From Afipia sp. (GTDB lineage Bacteria; Pseudomonadota; Alphaproteobacteria; Rhizobiales; Xanthobacteraceae): a stretch of 64,000 nt of DNA. Under the pieces are notes generated by a model. It ran no database searches. It had not been told where the DNA came from and saw only the letters and a program-made list of their open reading frames with translations. The position numbers were made by a program, and so were the translations under genes. Below, piece by piece: positions 1 to 8,162 of the stretch. The first letter of the stretch is position 1. Each line of letters opens with the position of its first letter. The DNA lies in assembly GCA_017474385.1 (NCBI GenBank), contig JAFVHU010000090.1, positions 28,396 through 92,395 on the forward strand. Reading direction: 5' to 3'.

Positions 1-266
1 ATGAGCGCGGACAGCTCACCAACGCAAACATGGCGGACTATCTGGTGCCGATGTCCGGCGAGATGCCGGATATCGATGTCGGGCACATCGTTTCTCCGAC
101 GCAGGATGGCGAGCTCGGCGCCAAGGGGGCCGGGGAGGCCGGGACCGCGGCGGCTGCCGCGGTTGTTGCCAACGCGGTGAATGACGCACTTTCGCCGTTC
201 AACGTCACCGTGACCGAAATTCCGCTAACGCCACGAGTCATTCTCACTGCTCTCGGACGCATCTGA
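1..266 (+). CDS. CoxL-type molybdenum hydroxylase large subunit, C-terminal end (5' truncated by window)
   Basis: An open frame runs in from the left edge (first full codon at base 3) and stops at 266. It encodes the last 87 or so residues of an aerobic CO dehydrogenase / xanthine-dehydrogenase-type large subunit. The tail contains the family's closing pattern: PDIDVGHI, then SPTQDGELGAKGAGEAG (Mo-cofactor region), then an AVNDAL helix and the IPLTP / RVILTAL ending. The usual partners (FAD and 2Fe-2S subunits) would lie outside the window. It is 38 bp upstream of the ABC binding protein and probably in the same operon, so it may hydroxylate the imported substrate. True CO dehydrogenase activity cannot be judged, because the diagnostic active-site loop is not in view. 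Confidence 0.85.
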   Translation, partial: ERGQLTNANMADYLVPMSGEMPDIDVGHIVSPTQDGELGAKGAGEAGTAAAAAVVANAVNDALSPFNVTVTEIPLTPRVILTALGRI

Positions 267-304
267 CCGACGCTGCAAAACAAATATCAACCTCGGAGGA
301 ATAC

Positions 305-1558
305 ATGGCCAAGAAAATGACTGGTTCTAACTCGATCTCGCGCCGCCGCCTGCTGACCACAGCGAGCGCTGGCGCCGTTCTGGCGGCCTCGCCGTTTCGC
401 ATCAATCTTCTTCAGGCGCAGGAAGCGACTATCAAGGTTGGATTTCCTGTCCCGCTGACCGGCCCCTACGGCACCGAAGCCCAGGACCAGGTGCGCGCGG
501 CGGAAGTCGCCATTGCCGAATTCAACGAGGCCGGTGGCCTCGATGGCCGCAAGGCCGAGCTGCTGGTCCGCGACGACAAGCTCAATCCGGGTGAAGCGGC
601 GACCCGCACGCTGGAACTGATCGAGAAGGAAAAGGTCAACTTCATCGTCGGCAGTCTGTCGGCTTCCGTTCAGCTTGCGGTGAACAACGTCACCAAGGAA
701 CGCAAGATCATCTACAACTCGATCAGCCAGTCTGACGAAATCAACGAGGCCAAGGATTTCAGTAAGTATACGTTCCACGAAGCGCTCACGCCGCACCTGA
801 CCGCGGGCGCTGTGGGACGCTACGCGTTCTCGAAGTTCGGCAAGAAGGTCGCGTTCCTTACCGCGGACTATGCCTATGGCCATGAAATGGTGCGCGGCTT
901 CCAGGAAGCCGGCAAAGCATTCGGAATCGAAAGCCTCGTCGACATCCGCCATCCGCTCGGCACCACGGATTTCTCGGCACTGTTGCCGCGCATTCAGGCC
1001 TTGAAGCCGGACATCCTCGTCATCAGCAATTTCGGCCGTGATCAGCAGATTGCACTCAAGCAGGCGACCGACTTCGGCATGAAGAAGAGCATGAAGATCG
1101 TTGCGCCGATCCTGCTTTACACGGGCCGCATCGCTGCCGGCGCGCAGGCCTTCGAAGGCGTCGTCGGTGGAACCTCATATTACTGGGGTATTGAGGATAA
1201 GGTTGCCTCTGCGAAGGCATTCAATGATCGCTTCCGCAAGATGCATGGCGGCAAGGTGCCGTCAGACTATGGCGCTCTGGGTTATGCCGGCGTCAAGACG
1301 CTTCTGATGGGAGCCAAGGCTGCCGGAAGCCTCGATACCGACAAGGTTATCGCCGCGGTTGAGGCCTTGAAGTATGATTACTACAAGGGCCCTGAATACT
1401 ATCGCAAGTGCGACCACCAGGCCGTGCAGTCGGTACTCATCATCGAGTCGAAGTCGAAGCCGGAGAAGGGCGAGTCCGACGTGTTCAACGTGCTGGCGAC
1501 CGAAGAGCCGAGCGAAAGGAACCTGCGCACCTGCGAAGCACTCGGCCACAAGTCCTGA
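305..1558 (+). CDS. ABC transporter substrate-binding protein, branched-chain amino acid (LivK) type
   Basis: A 417-residue periplasmic binding protein of the type I fold used by HAAT (Liv) importers. The N-terminus has a twin-arginine-like signal (SRRRLL at residues 12-17, then a hydrophobic stretch, cleavage likely near LQAQ at about 39). Mature protein begins with the family-typical KVGFPVPLTGPYG, followed by the GGLDGRKAELLVRDD segment. A GGAGGA ribosome site sits 6-7 bp before the ATG. It is followed by a hairpin and then both permeases and both ATPases, so it is the specificity subunit. The ligand is unknown; the neighbouring cyclase, HpsN-like and SDR genes suggest a carbon compound rather than an amino acid. 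Confidence 0.92.
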   Translation: MAKKMTGSNSISRRRLLTTASAGAVLAASPFRINLLQAQEATIKVGFPVPLTGPYGTEAQDQVRAAEVAIAEFNEAGGLDGRKAELLVRDDKLNPGEAATRTLELIEKEKVNFIVGSLSASVQLAVNNVTKERKIIYNSISQSDEINEAKDFSKYTFHEALTPHLTAGAVGRYAFSKFGKKVAFLTADYAYGHEMVRGFQEAGKAFGIESLVDIRHPLGTTDFSALLPRIQALKPDILVISNFGRDQQIALKQATDFGMKKSMKIVAPILLYTGRIAAGAQAFEGVVGGTSYYWGIEDKVASAKAFNDRFRKMHGGKVPSDYGALGYAGVKTLLMGAKAAGSLDTDKVIAAVEALKYDYYKGPEYYRKCDHQAVQSVLIIESKSKPEKGESDVFNVLATEEPSERNLRTCEALGHKS

Positions 1559-1571
1559 ACTATGTACTAGC

Positions 1572-1600
1572 AGACGCGCGTCCCTCACGGGCGCGCGTCT
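1572..1600 (+). terminator. Intercistronic hairpin between binding protein and permease genes
   Basis: Perfect 9-bp arms AGACGCGCG and CGCGCGTCT with an 11-base loop and no T-run. It lies in the 57-bp gap after the binding-protein gene. A stem here can protect the upstream message or cause partial termination, giving more binding protein than permease, which is a common arrangement. The role is inferred. Confidence 0.55.
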
Positions 1601-1615
1601 TACTCGGAGATACCT

Positions 1616-2500
1616 ATGGCCGGCATGAGCTTTGATCTGATCGCGTTGCAACTCTTCACGGGGTTAGCGCTCGGCGCGATCTACGTGTTGTTCGCCATCG
1701 GCTTGTCGCTGATTTTCGGCATGCTGACCGTGGTGAACTTCGCGCATGGTGCCTTTTATATGGTCGGCGCTTATGTCGGACTGTTCCTTCTTTCGCTGGG
1801 AGGGAACTTCTGGCTTTGTCTGGTTGCCGTCCCATTGATCGTCGGAACCATCGGACTCGTCGTCGAACGGTTCCTGATCCGTCCGCTCTACGGCCGCGGC
1901 ATCGACTATCCGCTATTGCTGACGTTCGGTCTCAGCTACGTGATGGTTGAGCTTATTCGTATAGCGTTCGGCAAGAGCGGTTACCCGTTCGATACCCCGG
2001 AGCTTCTTCAGGGCGCCGTCAATATCGGCGTCGGGTACTTCCCGCTCTATCGTCTGTTCGTTATCGGCGTCGCGGCAGCAGTTCTGCTCGGTTTGTGGCT
2101 CTTCCTTGAACGTACCAGCTTCGGCCTGATCATTCGTGCTGGCGCGCGCGATCCGCAGATCGTTCGGGTGCTCGGTGTCAACGTAGCACGGGTCTGGCTG
2201 TTCGTATTCGGGATCGGCTCGGGGATCGCGGCGCTGGCCGGGCTTCTTGCTGCCCCCCTGCAGGGCGTCATTCCGGAAATGGGAGCGACCATCCTCGCCG
2301 AGGCCTTTGTCGTCACGGTGGTCGGTGGCATGGGTTCGATCGGCGGCGCGGTCATCGCCGGGTTGCTGGTGGGCGTGGTCGTCAGCATGACTTCGTTGTT
2401 CGCGCCCGAAATGGCCAAGGTTTCTATCTTTGCCCTGATGGCAATTGTTCTCCTCATCCGTCCGCAAGGCTTCTTTGGCCGTGCGGGTCTTATGAGCTGA
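1616..2500 (+). CDS. Branched-chain amino acid-type ABC permease (LivH family)
   Basis: A 294-residue inner-membrane protein with about eight hydrophobic segments. It carries the LivH start (ALQLFTGLALGAIYVLFAIG, SLIFGMLTVVNFAHGAFYM) and the C-terminal GGMGSIGGAVIAG coupling/EAA-like loop. The ATG at 1616 is 5 bp after GGAGA; an in-frame ATG at 1625 is too far from that site to be preferred. It pairs with the LivM-type permease that follows 15 bp downstream to form the translocation channel for the importer. Confidence 0.92.
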   Translation: MAGMSFDLIALQLFTGLALGAIYVLFAIGLSLIFGMLTVVNFAHGAFYMVGAYVGLFLLSLGGNFWLCLVAVPLIVGTIGLVVERFLIRPLYGRGIDYPLLLTFGLSYVMVELIRIAFGKSGYPFDTPELLQGAVNIGVGYFPLYRLFVIGVAAAVLLGLWLFLERTSFGLIIRAGARDPQIVRVLGVNVARVWLFVFGIGSGIAALAGLLAAPLQGVIPEMGATILAEAFVVTVVGGMGSIGGAVIAGLLVGVVVSMTSLFAPEMAKVSIFALMAIVLLIRPQGFFGRAGLMS

Positions 2501-2515
2501 GGCGGGTATAAAGTA

Positions 2516-3502
2516 ATGAATGAGCTTTCTCAGACCCTGACCCAGCCGAACGTCGCGTCGGCGAGCTGGTTCGATTTTGCCAAGCGTCATCGCGCGATCC
2601 TGGCGAGCATCTTCGTGCTGGTGTTTCCGCTGGTGATGCCATTCACGGCACTGGCGGTGAACATCCTGATCTACGGGCTCTATGCCGTCGGCTTCAATTT
2701 GCTGTTCGGGTACCTTGGCCTGCTATCGTTCGGCCACGCCGCACTGTTCGGCACCGGCGCTTATCTCTGCGGTATCGCCATCGTTCATCTCGGGTGGCCG
2801 TGGTATGTCGCGATTGTCATGGGCATTCTCGGCGGCACGGTCATGGCCGCCGCGATCGGTTCACTGGCGATCCGTACCCGTGGCATCTACTTCGCCATGG
2901 TGACGATGGCGCTTTCGCAGTGCGTTTTCTACCTCTTCTATCAGGCGGTCGACTGGACTGGCGGCGAGAACGGCCTGCGCGGAATCAACGTTCGCGTCAT
3001 CGACATCCTTGGTTTCAAGTTCGACTTTATCAACCCGTTGACGCGATATTATGTCGTCGCGGCATTCGTCATCATGGCGCTGTTTGTCCTGTCGAGGATC
3101 CTTGCATCGCCATTCGGTGCCGTTATCGAGGCGGTTCGCGAGAACGAGGCGCGGGCGCGGGCGTCCGGATATAATGTAACGCTGACGCGGCTGATCACAT
3201 TCATTCTGTCTGGTGCATTCTGTGGCCTGGCTGGCGCGCTGATGGCGTTGCACCTCTCCATCGTGCCGATCGAAATCCTGCACATTGAGACGTCGGGCAT
3301 GGTCGTCATGATGTCGCTGCTGGGTGGAATGGGCACCTTCTTCGGTCCATTCGTCGGCGCCGCCGTTTTCCTGCTGTTGGAGAATCTGGTGTCGCTGTGG
3401 ACCGTCCATTGGCAATTGATCGTCGGCGCGGTGTTCATGATCTGCGTCCTGTTTTTCCCGGCCGGAATCTGGGGAACGATCTTGAAGTGGATCAACAAAT
3501 GA
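2516..3502 (+). CDS. Branched-chain amino acid-type ABC permease (LivM family)
   Basis: A 328-residue polytopic membrane protein. It shows LivM hallmarks: GFNLLFGYLGLLSFGHAALFG near residue 60-80, a TRGIYFAMVTMA segment, VRENEARARASGYNV (cytoplasmic coupling helix) and GGMGTFFGPFVGA near the end. Its stop codon overlaps the next gene's start (ATGATG overlapping TGA), which implies translational coupling to the ATPase. Partner of the LivH-type permease. Confidence 0.92.
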   Translation: MNELSQTLTQPNVASASWFDFAKRHRAILASIFVLVFPLVMPFTALAVNILIYGLYAVGFNLLFGYLGLLSFGHAALFGTGAYLCGIAIVHLGWPWYVAIVMGILGGTVMAAAIGSLAIRTRGIYFAMVTMALSQCVFYLFYQAVDWTGGENGLRGINVRVIDILGFKFDFINPLTRYYVVAAFVIMALFVLSRILASPFGAVIEAVRENEARARASGYNVTLTRLITFILSGAFCGLAGALMALHLSIVPIEILHIETSGMVVMMSLLGGMGTFFGPFVGAAVFLLLENLVSLWTVHWQLIVGAVFMICVLFFPAGIWGTILKWINK

Positions 3503-4269
3503 TGACTTCGACTGATACCTCATCGCAAATCATCCTGCGCACCACCGGCGTGAGCAAGTCGTTCGGTAAGTTCGTGGCCCTGAACAACATCTCCGCTGAA
3601 TTTTCGCGCAATGCGATCACATCCATCATTGGTCCGAACGGCGCTGGCAAAAGCACCTATTTCAACTTGTTGTCGGGCGCGTTCCCGCCGTCTAGCGGCA
3701 AGGTCGAATTCGAGGGCCGCGATGTGACGAACATAGCGCAGCACGAATTCGCGCATATGGGGATCGCAAAGTCGTTCCAGATCACCAACGTGTTCCCGCT
3801 GTTGACGACGCGGGAGAATGTGCGCGTGGGGTTGCAGGCCTTTGTGTCGCGCTATGATATCTGGCGTCCACGGGCCAAGCTTCCCGGCCTCATTGAAAAG
3901 GCCGACGCGCTGCTTGCGCTGGTGGGGCTTTGGGACCGTCGTGAGCGGTTGGCCAAGGAACTGGCGCATGGCGAGCAGCGTGCGCTTGAAATCGGAATGG
4001 CGCTGGCCGCCAATCCGCGTTTGCTGCTGCTCGATGAGCCGACGGCAGGAATGAGCCCTGAAGAAACCCGTGTGATGATGGATCTCATCGTCAAGCTGTC
4101 CAAGGAGCGCACCGTCATTCTGGTCGAACACAAGATGAAGCTGGTGATGGGCATCAGCGACCGGGTGCTCGTGCTTCACCACGGCGAACTGCTTGCGCAG
4201 GGAACTCCGACGGAAGTCCGCCAGAATGAACAGGTCAAGCGGGTCTATCTTGGCCAGCGGGAGCACTGA
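3499..4269 (+). CDS. ABC transporter ATPase (LivG family)
   Basis: A 256-residue nucleotide-binding subunit starting at the ATG that overlaps the permease stop; an upstream in-frame extension lies inside the permease gene and is rejected. Walker A is GPNGAGKST. The signature region is degenerate (LAHGEQRALEIGMAL, typical of LivG), Walker B is [13 protein letters not shown], and the H-loop is VEHKM. The LivG-specific FQITNVFPLLTTRENV segment follows Walker A. It energises import together with the LivF-type ATPase. Confidence 0.93.
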   Translation: MMTSTDTSSQIILRTTGVSKSFGKFVALNNISAEFSRNAITSIIGPNGAGKSTYFNLLSGAFPPSSGKVEFEGRDVTNIAQHEFAHMGIAKSFQITNVFPLLTTRENVRVGLQAFVSRYDIWRPRAKLPGLIEKADALLALVGLWDRRERLAKELAHGEQRALEIGMALAANPRLLLLDEPTAGMSPEETRVMMDLIVKLSKERTVILVEHKMKLVMGISDRVLVLHHGELLAQGTPTEVRQNEQVKRVYLGQREH

Positions 4270-4273
4270 AGCG

Positions 4274-4978
4274 ATGTTGCGCGTCGAAAATCTGAACTCC
4301 TGGTATGGCGCGAGCCACGTATTGCAGGACATTGGCCTTGAAGTGAACAAGGGCGAGATCGTCTGTCTGATCGGCCGCAACGGCGCCGGCAAGACCACGA
4401 CACTCAAGTCGATCATCGGTTTGCTCGACAAGACGCGCGGTTCAGTGACATTCAAGGACAAGGAAGTCTTGGGCCAGCCGGCTCACGTCCGCTTCGGCCT
4501 GGGTTTGGCGTATGTGCCGGAAGAGCGCCGCATCGTGCAGGGACTGACCGTGCGCGAGAATCTGCGGCTTGGCCTGGTCGCGTCGCCAGAGAAGAAGGAA
4601 GAGGTTCGTCGCATCGCGCAGATCGCAGAAATCTTCCCCCGTCTGGCGGAGCGGCTGGATCAGGAAGCTGTCACGATGTCGGGCGGCGAACAGCAGATGC
4701 TGGCGATTGCCCGTGCGATGATATCGAAGCCAGATCTCATCATGCTGGACGAACCCTCCGAGGGCATCATGCCGGTGCTCGTCGATGAGATGTTTGAACT
4801 GTTCCGCAAGATGAAGTCGGAAGGCACGACGATCCTGCTGGTCGAGCAGAACGTCGAACTGGCCCTCGATATCGCTGACCGCGCCTATGTGCTGGACCAA
4901 GGCTCCGTCGTGCATCACGCGACTGCGGCCGCGCTGCTGGCCGACGACGAGATCATGGAGCGTTACTGCTCAGTGTAG
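4274..4978 (+). CDS. ABC transporter ATPase (LivF family)
   Basis: A 234-residue ATPase starting at MLRVENLNSWYG, 4 bp after the LivG stop. It has Walker A GRNGAGKTT, the LivF-typical YVPEERRIVQGLTVREN, signature MSGGEQQMLAIARAM, Walker B LIMLDEPSEGIMP and H-loop VEQNVE. It ends the transporter part of the operon; the 73-bp gap to the cyclase gene contains a perfect palindrome. Confidence 0.93.
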   Translation: MLRVENLNSWYGASHVLQDIGLEVNKGEIVCLIGRNGAGKTTTLKSIIGLLDKTRGSVTFKDKEVLGQPAHVRFGLGLAYVPEERRIVQGLTVRENLRLGLVASPEKKEEVRRIAQIAEIFPRLAERLDQEAVTMSGGEQQMLAIARAMISKPDLIMLDEPSEGIMPVLVDEMFELFRKMKSEGTTILLVEQNVELALDIADRAYVLDQGSVVHHATAAALLADDEIMERYCSV

Positions 4979-5016
4979 CCGGAAGAGGCTGCCGGGGCCG
5001 TCGCTTGTCCAAAAAA

Positions 5017-5030
5017 TTATCGATCGATAA
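5017..5030. promoter_or_regulatory. Perfect palindrome TTATCGATCGATAA upstream of the cyclase gene
   Basis: A 14-bp perfect palindrome in an AT-rich stretch, 21 bp before the cyclase start codon. Its position and symmetry fit a dimeric repressor site or an internal promoter region separating the transport and enzyme genes. No regulator is assigned. Confidence 0.4.
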
Positions 5031-5051
5031 ATAAACCAAGGAAACAACATC

Positions 5052-6002
5052 ATGAAGGTCGACAGAGCAGCAATCTATGAAGCCGCCAAGAAGCTTTCGA
5101 ACTGGGGCCGTTGGGGCGCTGACGATCAGATCGGGACACTCAACAACGTGAGTCCCGAGGACGTCGTCAACGCGGGAAAATTGATCAAGAAAGGGAAGGT
5201 GTTCGCGCTTGGCCTTTCGCTGAAGGAGCCGATTCAGTCCGGCCTTTTCGGCGGCCGCTGGAACCCGATCCACACCATGCTGGCAACCGGCACGGATGCC
5301 GCGGCGGGTAATCAGGATGTTCCATCGCCGTATCTGCGTTACGCGGACGACGCGATCAACATGCCGTGCCAAGCTTCCACGCAATGGGATGCGCTGTGCC
5401 ACATCTTTCTCGATGACAAGATGTACAACGGCTATGATGCCAAGCTGGTCGATGCACGCGGCGCAAAGAAACTCGGGATCGAGCATACGCGCGACAAGAT
5501 GGCAGGCCGAGGCGTGCTGCTCGATGTCGCAAGATTCAAGGGCGTGGACTCGCTCGACGATGGCTATGCGATCACCAACGCCGATCTTGACGCTTGCGCC
5601 AAGCAGCAGGGTGTCGAAATTCGCAAGGGCGATTTCGTCATCGTTCGTACCGGTCATCAGGAGCGCTGCCTGAAAAAGAAGGACTGGTCGGGATATGCTG
5701 GCGGTGATGCGCCGGGCATGGCGTTCGAAACCTGCTACTGGATTCGCGAGAAGGACATCGCCGCGATCTGCACCGATACTTGGGGGTGCGAGGTGCGCCC
5801 GAACGAGACCAACGAAGCCAATCAGCCGTGGCACTGGGTGGTTATTCCGGCGATTGGAATCTCGATGGGCGAGATCTTCTATCTGAAGGAACTCGCGGAA
5901 GATTGCGCTCAGGATAAGGTATATGAATTCTTCTTCGCCGCACCGCCAATGCATTTGCCGGGCGCGGCCGGCTCGCCAATCAATCCTCAGGCAATCAAGT
6001 AA
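5052..6002 (+). CDS. Cyclase family protein (kynurenine formamidase-like metal hydrolase)
   Basis: A 316-residue protein of the bacterial cyclase / kynurenine-formamidase / isatin-hydrolase superfamily. It starts with the subfamily pattern NWGRWGADDQIGTLNNVSPE. The metal-site region reads ASTQWDALCH, where the usual HxGTHxDxxxH is changed to a TQWDxLxH variant seen in the longer cyclase subfamily. Later segments VIVRTGHQE and TDTWGCEVRP are also typical. Such enzymes hydrolyse ring amides, lactones or formamides. Following an importer and preceding two dehydrogenases, it probably opens or deacylates an intermediate. The substrate is unknown. An AAGGAAA ribosome site precedes the ATG. Confidence 0.85.
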   Translation: MKVDRAAIYEAAKKLSNWGRWGADDQIGTLNNVSPEDVVNAGKLIKKGKVFALGLSLKEPIQSGLFGGRWNPIHTMLATGTDAAAGNQDVPSPYLRYADDAINMPCQASTQWDALCHIFLDDKMYNGYDAKLVDARGAKKLGIEHTRDKMAGRGVLLDVARFKGVDSLDDGYAITNADLDACAKQQGVEIRKGDFVIVRTGHQERCLKKKDWSGYAGGDAPGMAFETCYWIREKDIAAICTDTWGCEVRPNETNEANQPWHWVVIPAIGISMGEIFYLKELAEDCAQDKVYEFFFAAPPMHLPGAAGSPINPQAIK

Positions 6003-6017
6003 TCGCGGAGACATCTG

Positions 6018-7325
6018 ATGGTAAAGTATCTCAAGCGTAGCCGTGATGCTGCCCAGCGGGCTGAAGACGATACAAAGGTCCGCACCGCAGTCGAAGGAAT
6101 TCTTGCCGACATCGAGAAGCGTGGCGATGACGCGGTTCGCGAGCTGTCGGTGAAGTTCGACCAGTGGGACCGCAAGGACTATCGGCTGACCGATGCCGAG
6201 ATCAAGGATTGCGTCGGGCAGCTTTCCAAGCGGAACATAGACGATATCAAGTTCGCGCAGGAACAGGTGCGCAATTTCGCACAGCACCAGCGTGACTCGA
6301 TGAAGGACGTCGAGGTCGAGACGCTGCCGGGCGTCGTCCTCGGTCACAAGAACATTCCGGTCAATTCCGTGGGGTGTTATGTGCCGGGCGGCAAGTATCC
6401 GCTGCTGGCATCCGCACATATGTCGGTGATTACCGCAAAGGTCGCCGGGGTTTCGCGCATCATCACCTGCGCGCCGCCATTTCAGGGCAAGCCGGCTCCT
6501 GCCATTGTCGCTGCGCAGCATCTTGCGGGTGCGGATGTCATCTACTGCCTCGGTGGAATTCAGGCTGTCGGCGCTATGGCAATCGGCACAAAATCGATCG
6601 CACCGGTCGACATGCTGGTGGGGCCGGGCAATGCCTTCGTGGCGGAAGCCAAGCGGCAGCTCTACGGCCGCGTCGGCATCGATCTTTTCGCCGGACCGAC
6701 TGAAACGCTTGTGATCGCCGACGACACAGTGGATGGCGAGATGTGCGCCACCGATCTACTTGGACAGGCAGAACACGGGCCGAATTCGCCTGCGATTCTG
6801 CTCACCAACTCCGAGAAGCTCGCGCGCGAGACCATGGCCGAAATCGAGCGCCTCCTGAAAATTCTTCCGACCGGCGCGGTCGCGGCAAAGGCGTGGGAGG
6901 ACTACAGCGAAGTGATCGTCTGCGATTCCGAAGAGGAGATGGTGAAGGAAGCCGACCGCATCGCCTCCGAGCATGTGCAGGTGATGACCCGCGATCCGGA
7001 TTACTTCCTGAACAACATGACCAACTACGGCGCTTTGTTCCTTGGCCCGCGGACCAACGTGGCCTACGGCGACAAGGTGATCGGCACCAACCACACGCTC
7101 CCGACCAACAAGGCAGCGCGTTACACCGGGGGCCTGTGGGTCGGGAAGTTCCTCAAGACCGTGACCTATCAGCGTGTCTTGACGGACGAAGCGTCAGCCA
7201 TGATCGGCGAGTATTGCTCGCGCCTTTGCATGCTGGAAGGCTTTGCAGGTCACGCCGAGCAGGCCAATGTTCGCGTCCGGCGCTATGGCGGACGCAATGT
7301 GCCGTATGCGAGCGCGGCGGAATGA
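6018..7325 (+). CDS. Histidinol dehydrogenase-like NAD-dependent dehydrogenase (HpsN-type)
   Basis: A 435-residue member of the HisD superfamily, but placed in a catabolic operon rather than a histidine operon. It has the family core [44 protein letters not shown] and [13 protein letters not shown], with metal-binding Gln/His in the last. The C-terminal [20 protein letters not shown] with FLKTVTYQ resembles HpsN, which oxidises 2,3-dihydroxypropane-1-sulfonate to sulfolactate. The role is inferred: oxidation of a terminal alcohol to an acid, in two NAD-linked steps. It overlaps the next SDR gene by ATGA. Confidence 0.85.
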   Translation: MVKYLKRSRDAAQRAEDDTKVRTAVEGILADIEKRGDDAVRELSVKFDQWDRKDYRLTDAEIKDCVGQLSKRNIDDIKFAQEQVRNFAQHQRDSMKDVEVETLPGVVLGHKNIPVNSVGCYVPGGKYPLLASAHMSVITAKVAGVSRIITCAPPFQGKPAPAIVAAQHLAGADVIYCLGGIQAVGAMAIGTKSIAPVDMLVGPGNAFVAEAKRQLYGRVGIDLFAGPTETLVIADDTVDGEMCATDLLGQAEHGPNSPAILLTNSEKLARETMAEIERLLKILPTGAVAAKAWEDYSEVIVCDSEEEMVKEADRIASEHVQVMTRDPDYFLNNMTNYGALFLGPRTNVAYGDKVIGTNHTLPTNKAARYTGGLWVGKFLKTVTYQRVLTDEASAMIGEYCSRLCMLEGFAGHAEQANVRVRRYGGRNVPYASAAE

Positions 7326-8095
7326 GCGGACCATCGCTGCCGACAACGCCGACCTTCCGGCTCGACGGGAGACGCGCTCTGGTTACGGGGGCAGGCCGGG
7401 GTATCGGCCTGGCCGCGGCGACGGCTCTGGCAGAAGCGGGTGCTCATGTCACGCTGTGCGCGCGTACTGCGAGCGAGATCGATGAGGCGGCAGTGGCCCT
7501 AGGCAAGAAGGGTTTTTCAGCAGATACGCTCGCGCTGGACGTAACAGACGTGGCGGCGTTTCGCGCGGCCGTTGACGCGCGCGAGCCGTATCATGCCTTT
7601 GTCAACAACGCCGGGACCAATCGGCCAAATCACTTCACCGATGTGCCGGTGGAGGATTTCGACGTTGTCATGAATCTGAATGTGCGTGCCGCATACTTCG
7701 CGGCCCAGTCCGTTGCAAGACGGATGGTCGCGGCCGGTGTGTTCGGCTCGATCATCAATATGTCATCGCAGATGGGCCATGTCGGCGGTGCCAATCGTTC
7801 GCTTTACTGCGCCTCGAAGTGGGCGATGGAGGGATTTTCGAAGGCAATGGCGCTTGATCTTGCTGCCAGCAAGATTCGCGTCAATACGCTTTGTCCGACC
7901 TTCATCGAGACCCCAATGACCAAACCCTTCTTTGAAAACGCGGCGTTCAAGGAGAGCGTATTGCAGAAGATCAAGCTCGGGCGCCTTGGCACGGTCGAGG
8001 ATCTGATGGGCGCGATTGTGTTTCTTGCCAGCGATGCGTCAGCGCTGATGACGGGGTCATCTTTGATGATCGATGGTGGATGGACAGCCGACTGA
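7322..8095 (+). CDS. Short-chain dehydrogenase/reductase (SDR)
   Basis: A 257-residue classical SDR. It has a TGAGRGIG dinucleotide-binding motif at about residues 20-27, NNAGT, catalytic Ser in NMSSQMG, YCASK with catalytic Tyr and Lys, and the C-terminal [12 protein letters not shown]. Its ATG overlaps the stop of the HisD-like gene, indicating coupled translation. Pairing with an HpsN-type enzyme recalls the HpsO/HpsN couple that interconverts and oxidises C3 diols, but the substrate here is not established. Confidence 0.9.
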   Translation: MSGPSLPTTPTFRLDGRRALVTGAGRGIGLAAATALAEAGAHVTLCARTASEIDEAAVALGKKGFSADTLALDVTDVAAFRAAVDAREPYHAFVNNAGTNRPNHFTDVPVEDFDVVMNLNVRAAYFAAQSVARRMVAAGVFGSIINMSSQMGHVGGANRSLYCASKWAMEGFSKAMALDLAASKIRVNTLCPTFIETPMTKPFFENAAFKESVLQKIKLGRLGTVEDLMGAIVFLASDASALMTGSSLMIDGGWTAD

Positions 8096-8110
8096 CGCAC
8101 ATGAAAGAGC

Positions 8111-8134
8111 GGCGCGGTGTTGTTTCACCGCGCC
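8111..8134. terminator. Hairpin between convergent operons
   Basis: Perfect 9-bp arms GGCGCGGTG and CACCGCGCC around a 6-base loop, in the gap between the + strand SDR gene and the - strand glxR gene. There is no strong T-run, but the location suits a shared bidirectional terminator. Confidence 0.55.
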
Positions 8135-8162
8135 GTCAAATTCAAGGTGTTTGTCGTAGATA

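Noticed and set aside
287-952. Long open frame antisense to the binding-protein gene (221 codons)
   Set aside because: It overlaps a clear ABC binding-protein gene and has no recognisable domain; long antisense frames are expected in high-GC DNA.
4953-6521. 522-codon frame antisense to the cyclase and HisD-like genes
   Set aside because: Composition is Arg/Leu-rich with no motif; the sense frames carry clear family signatures.
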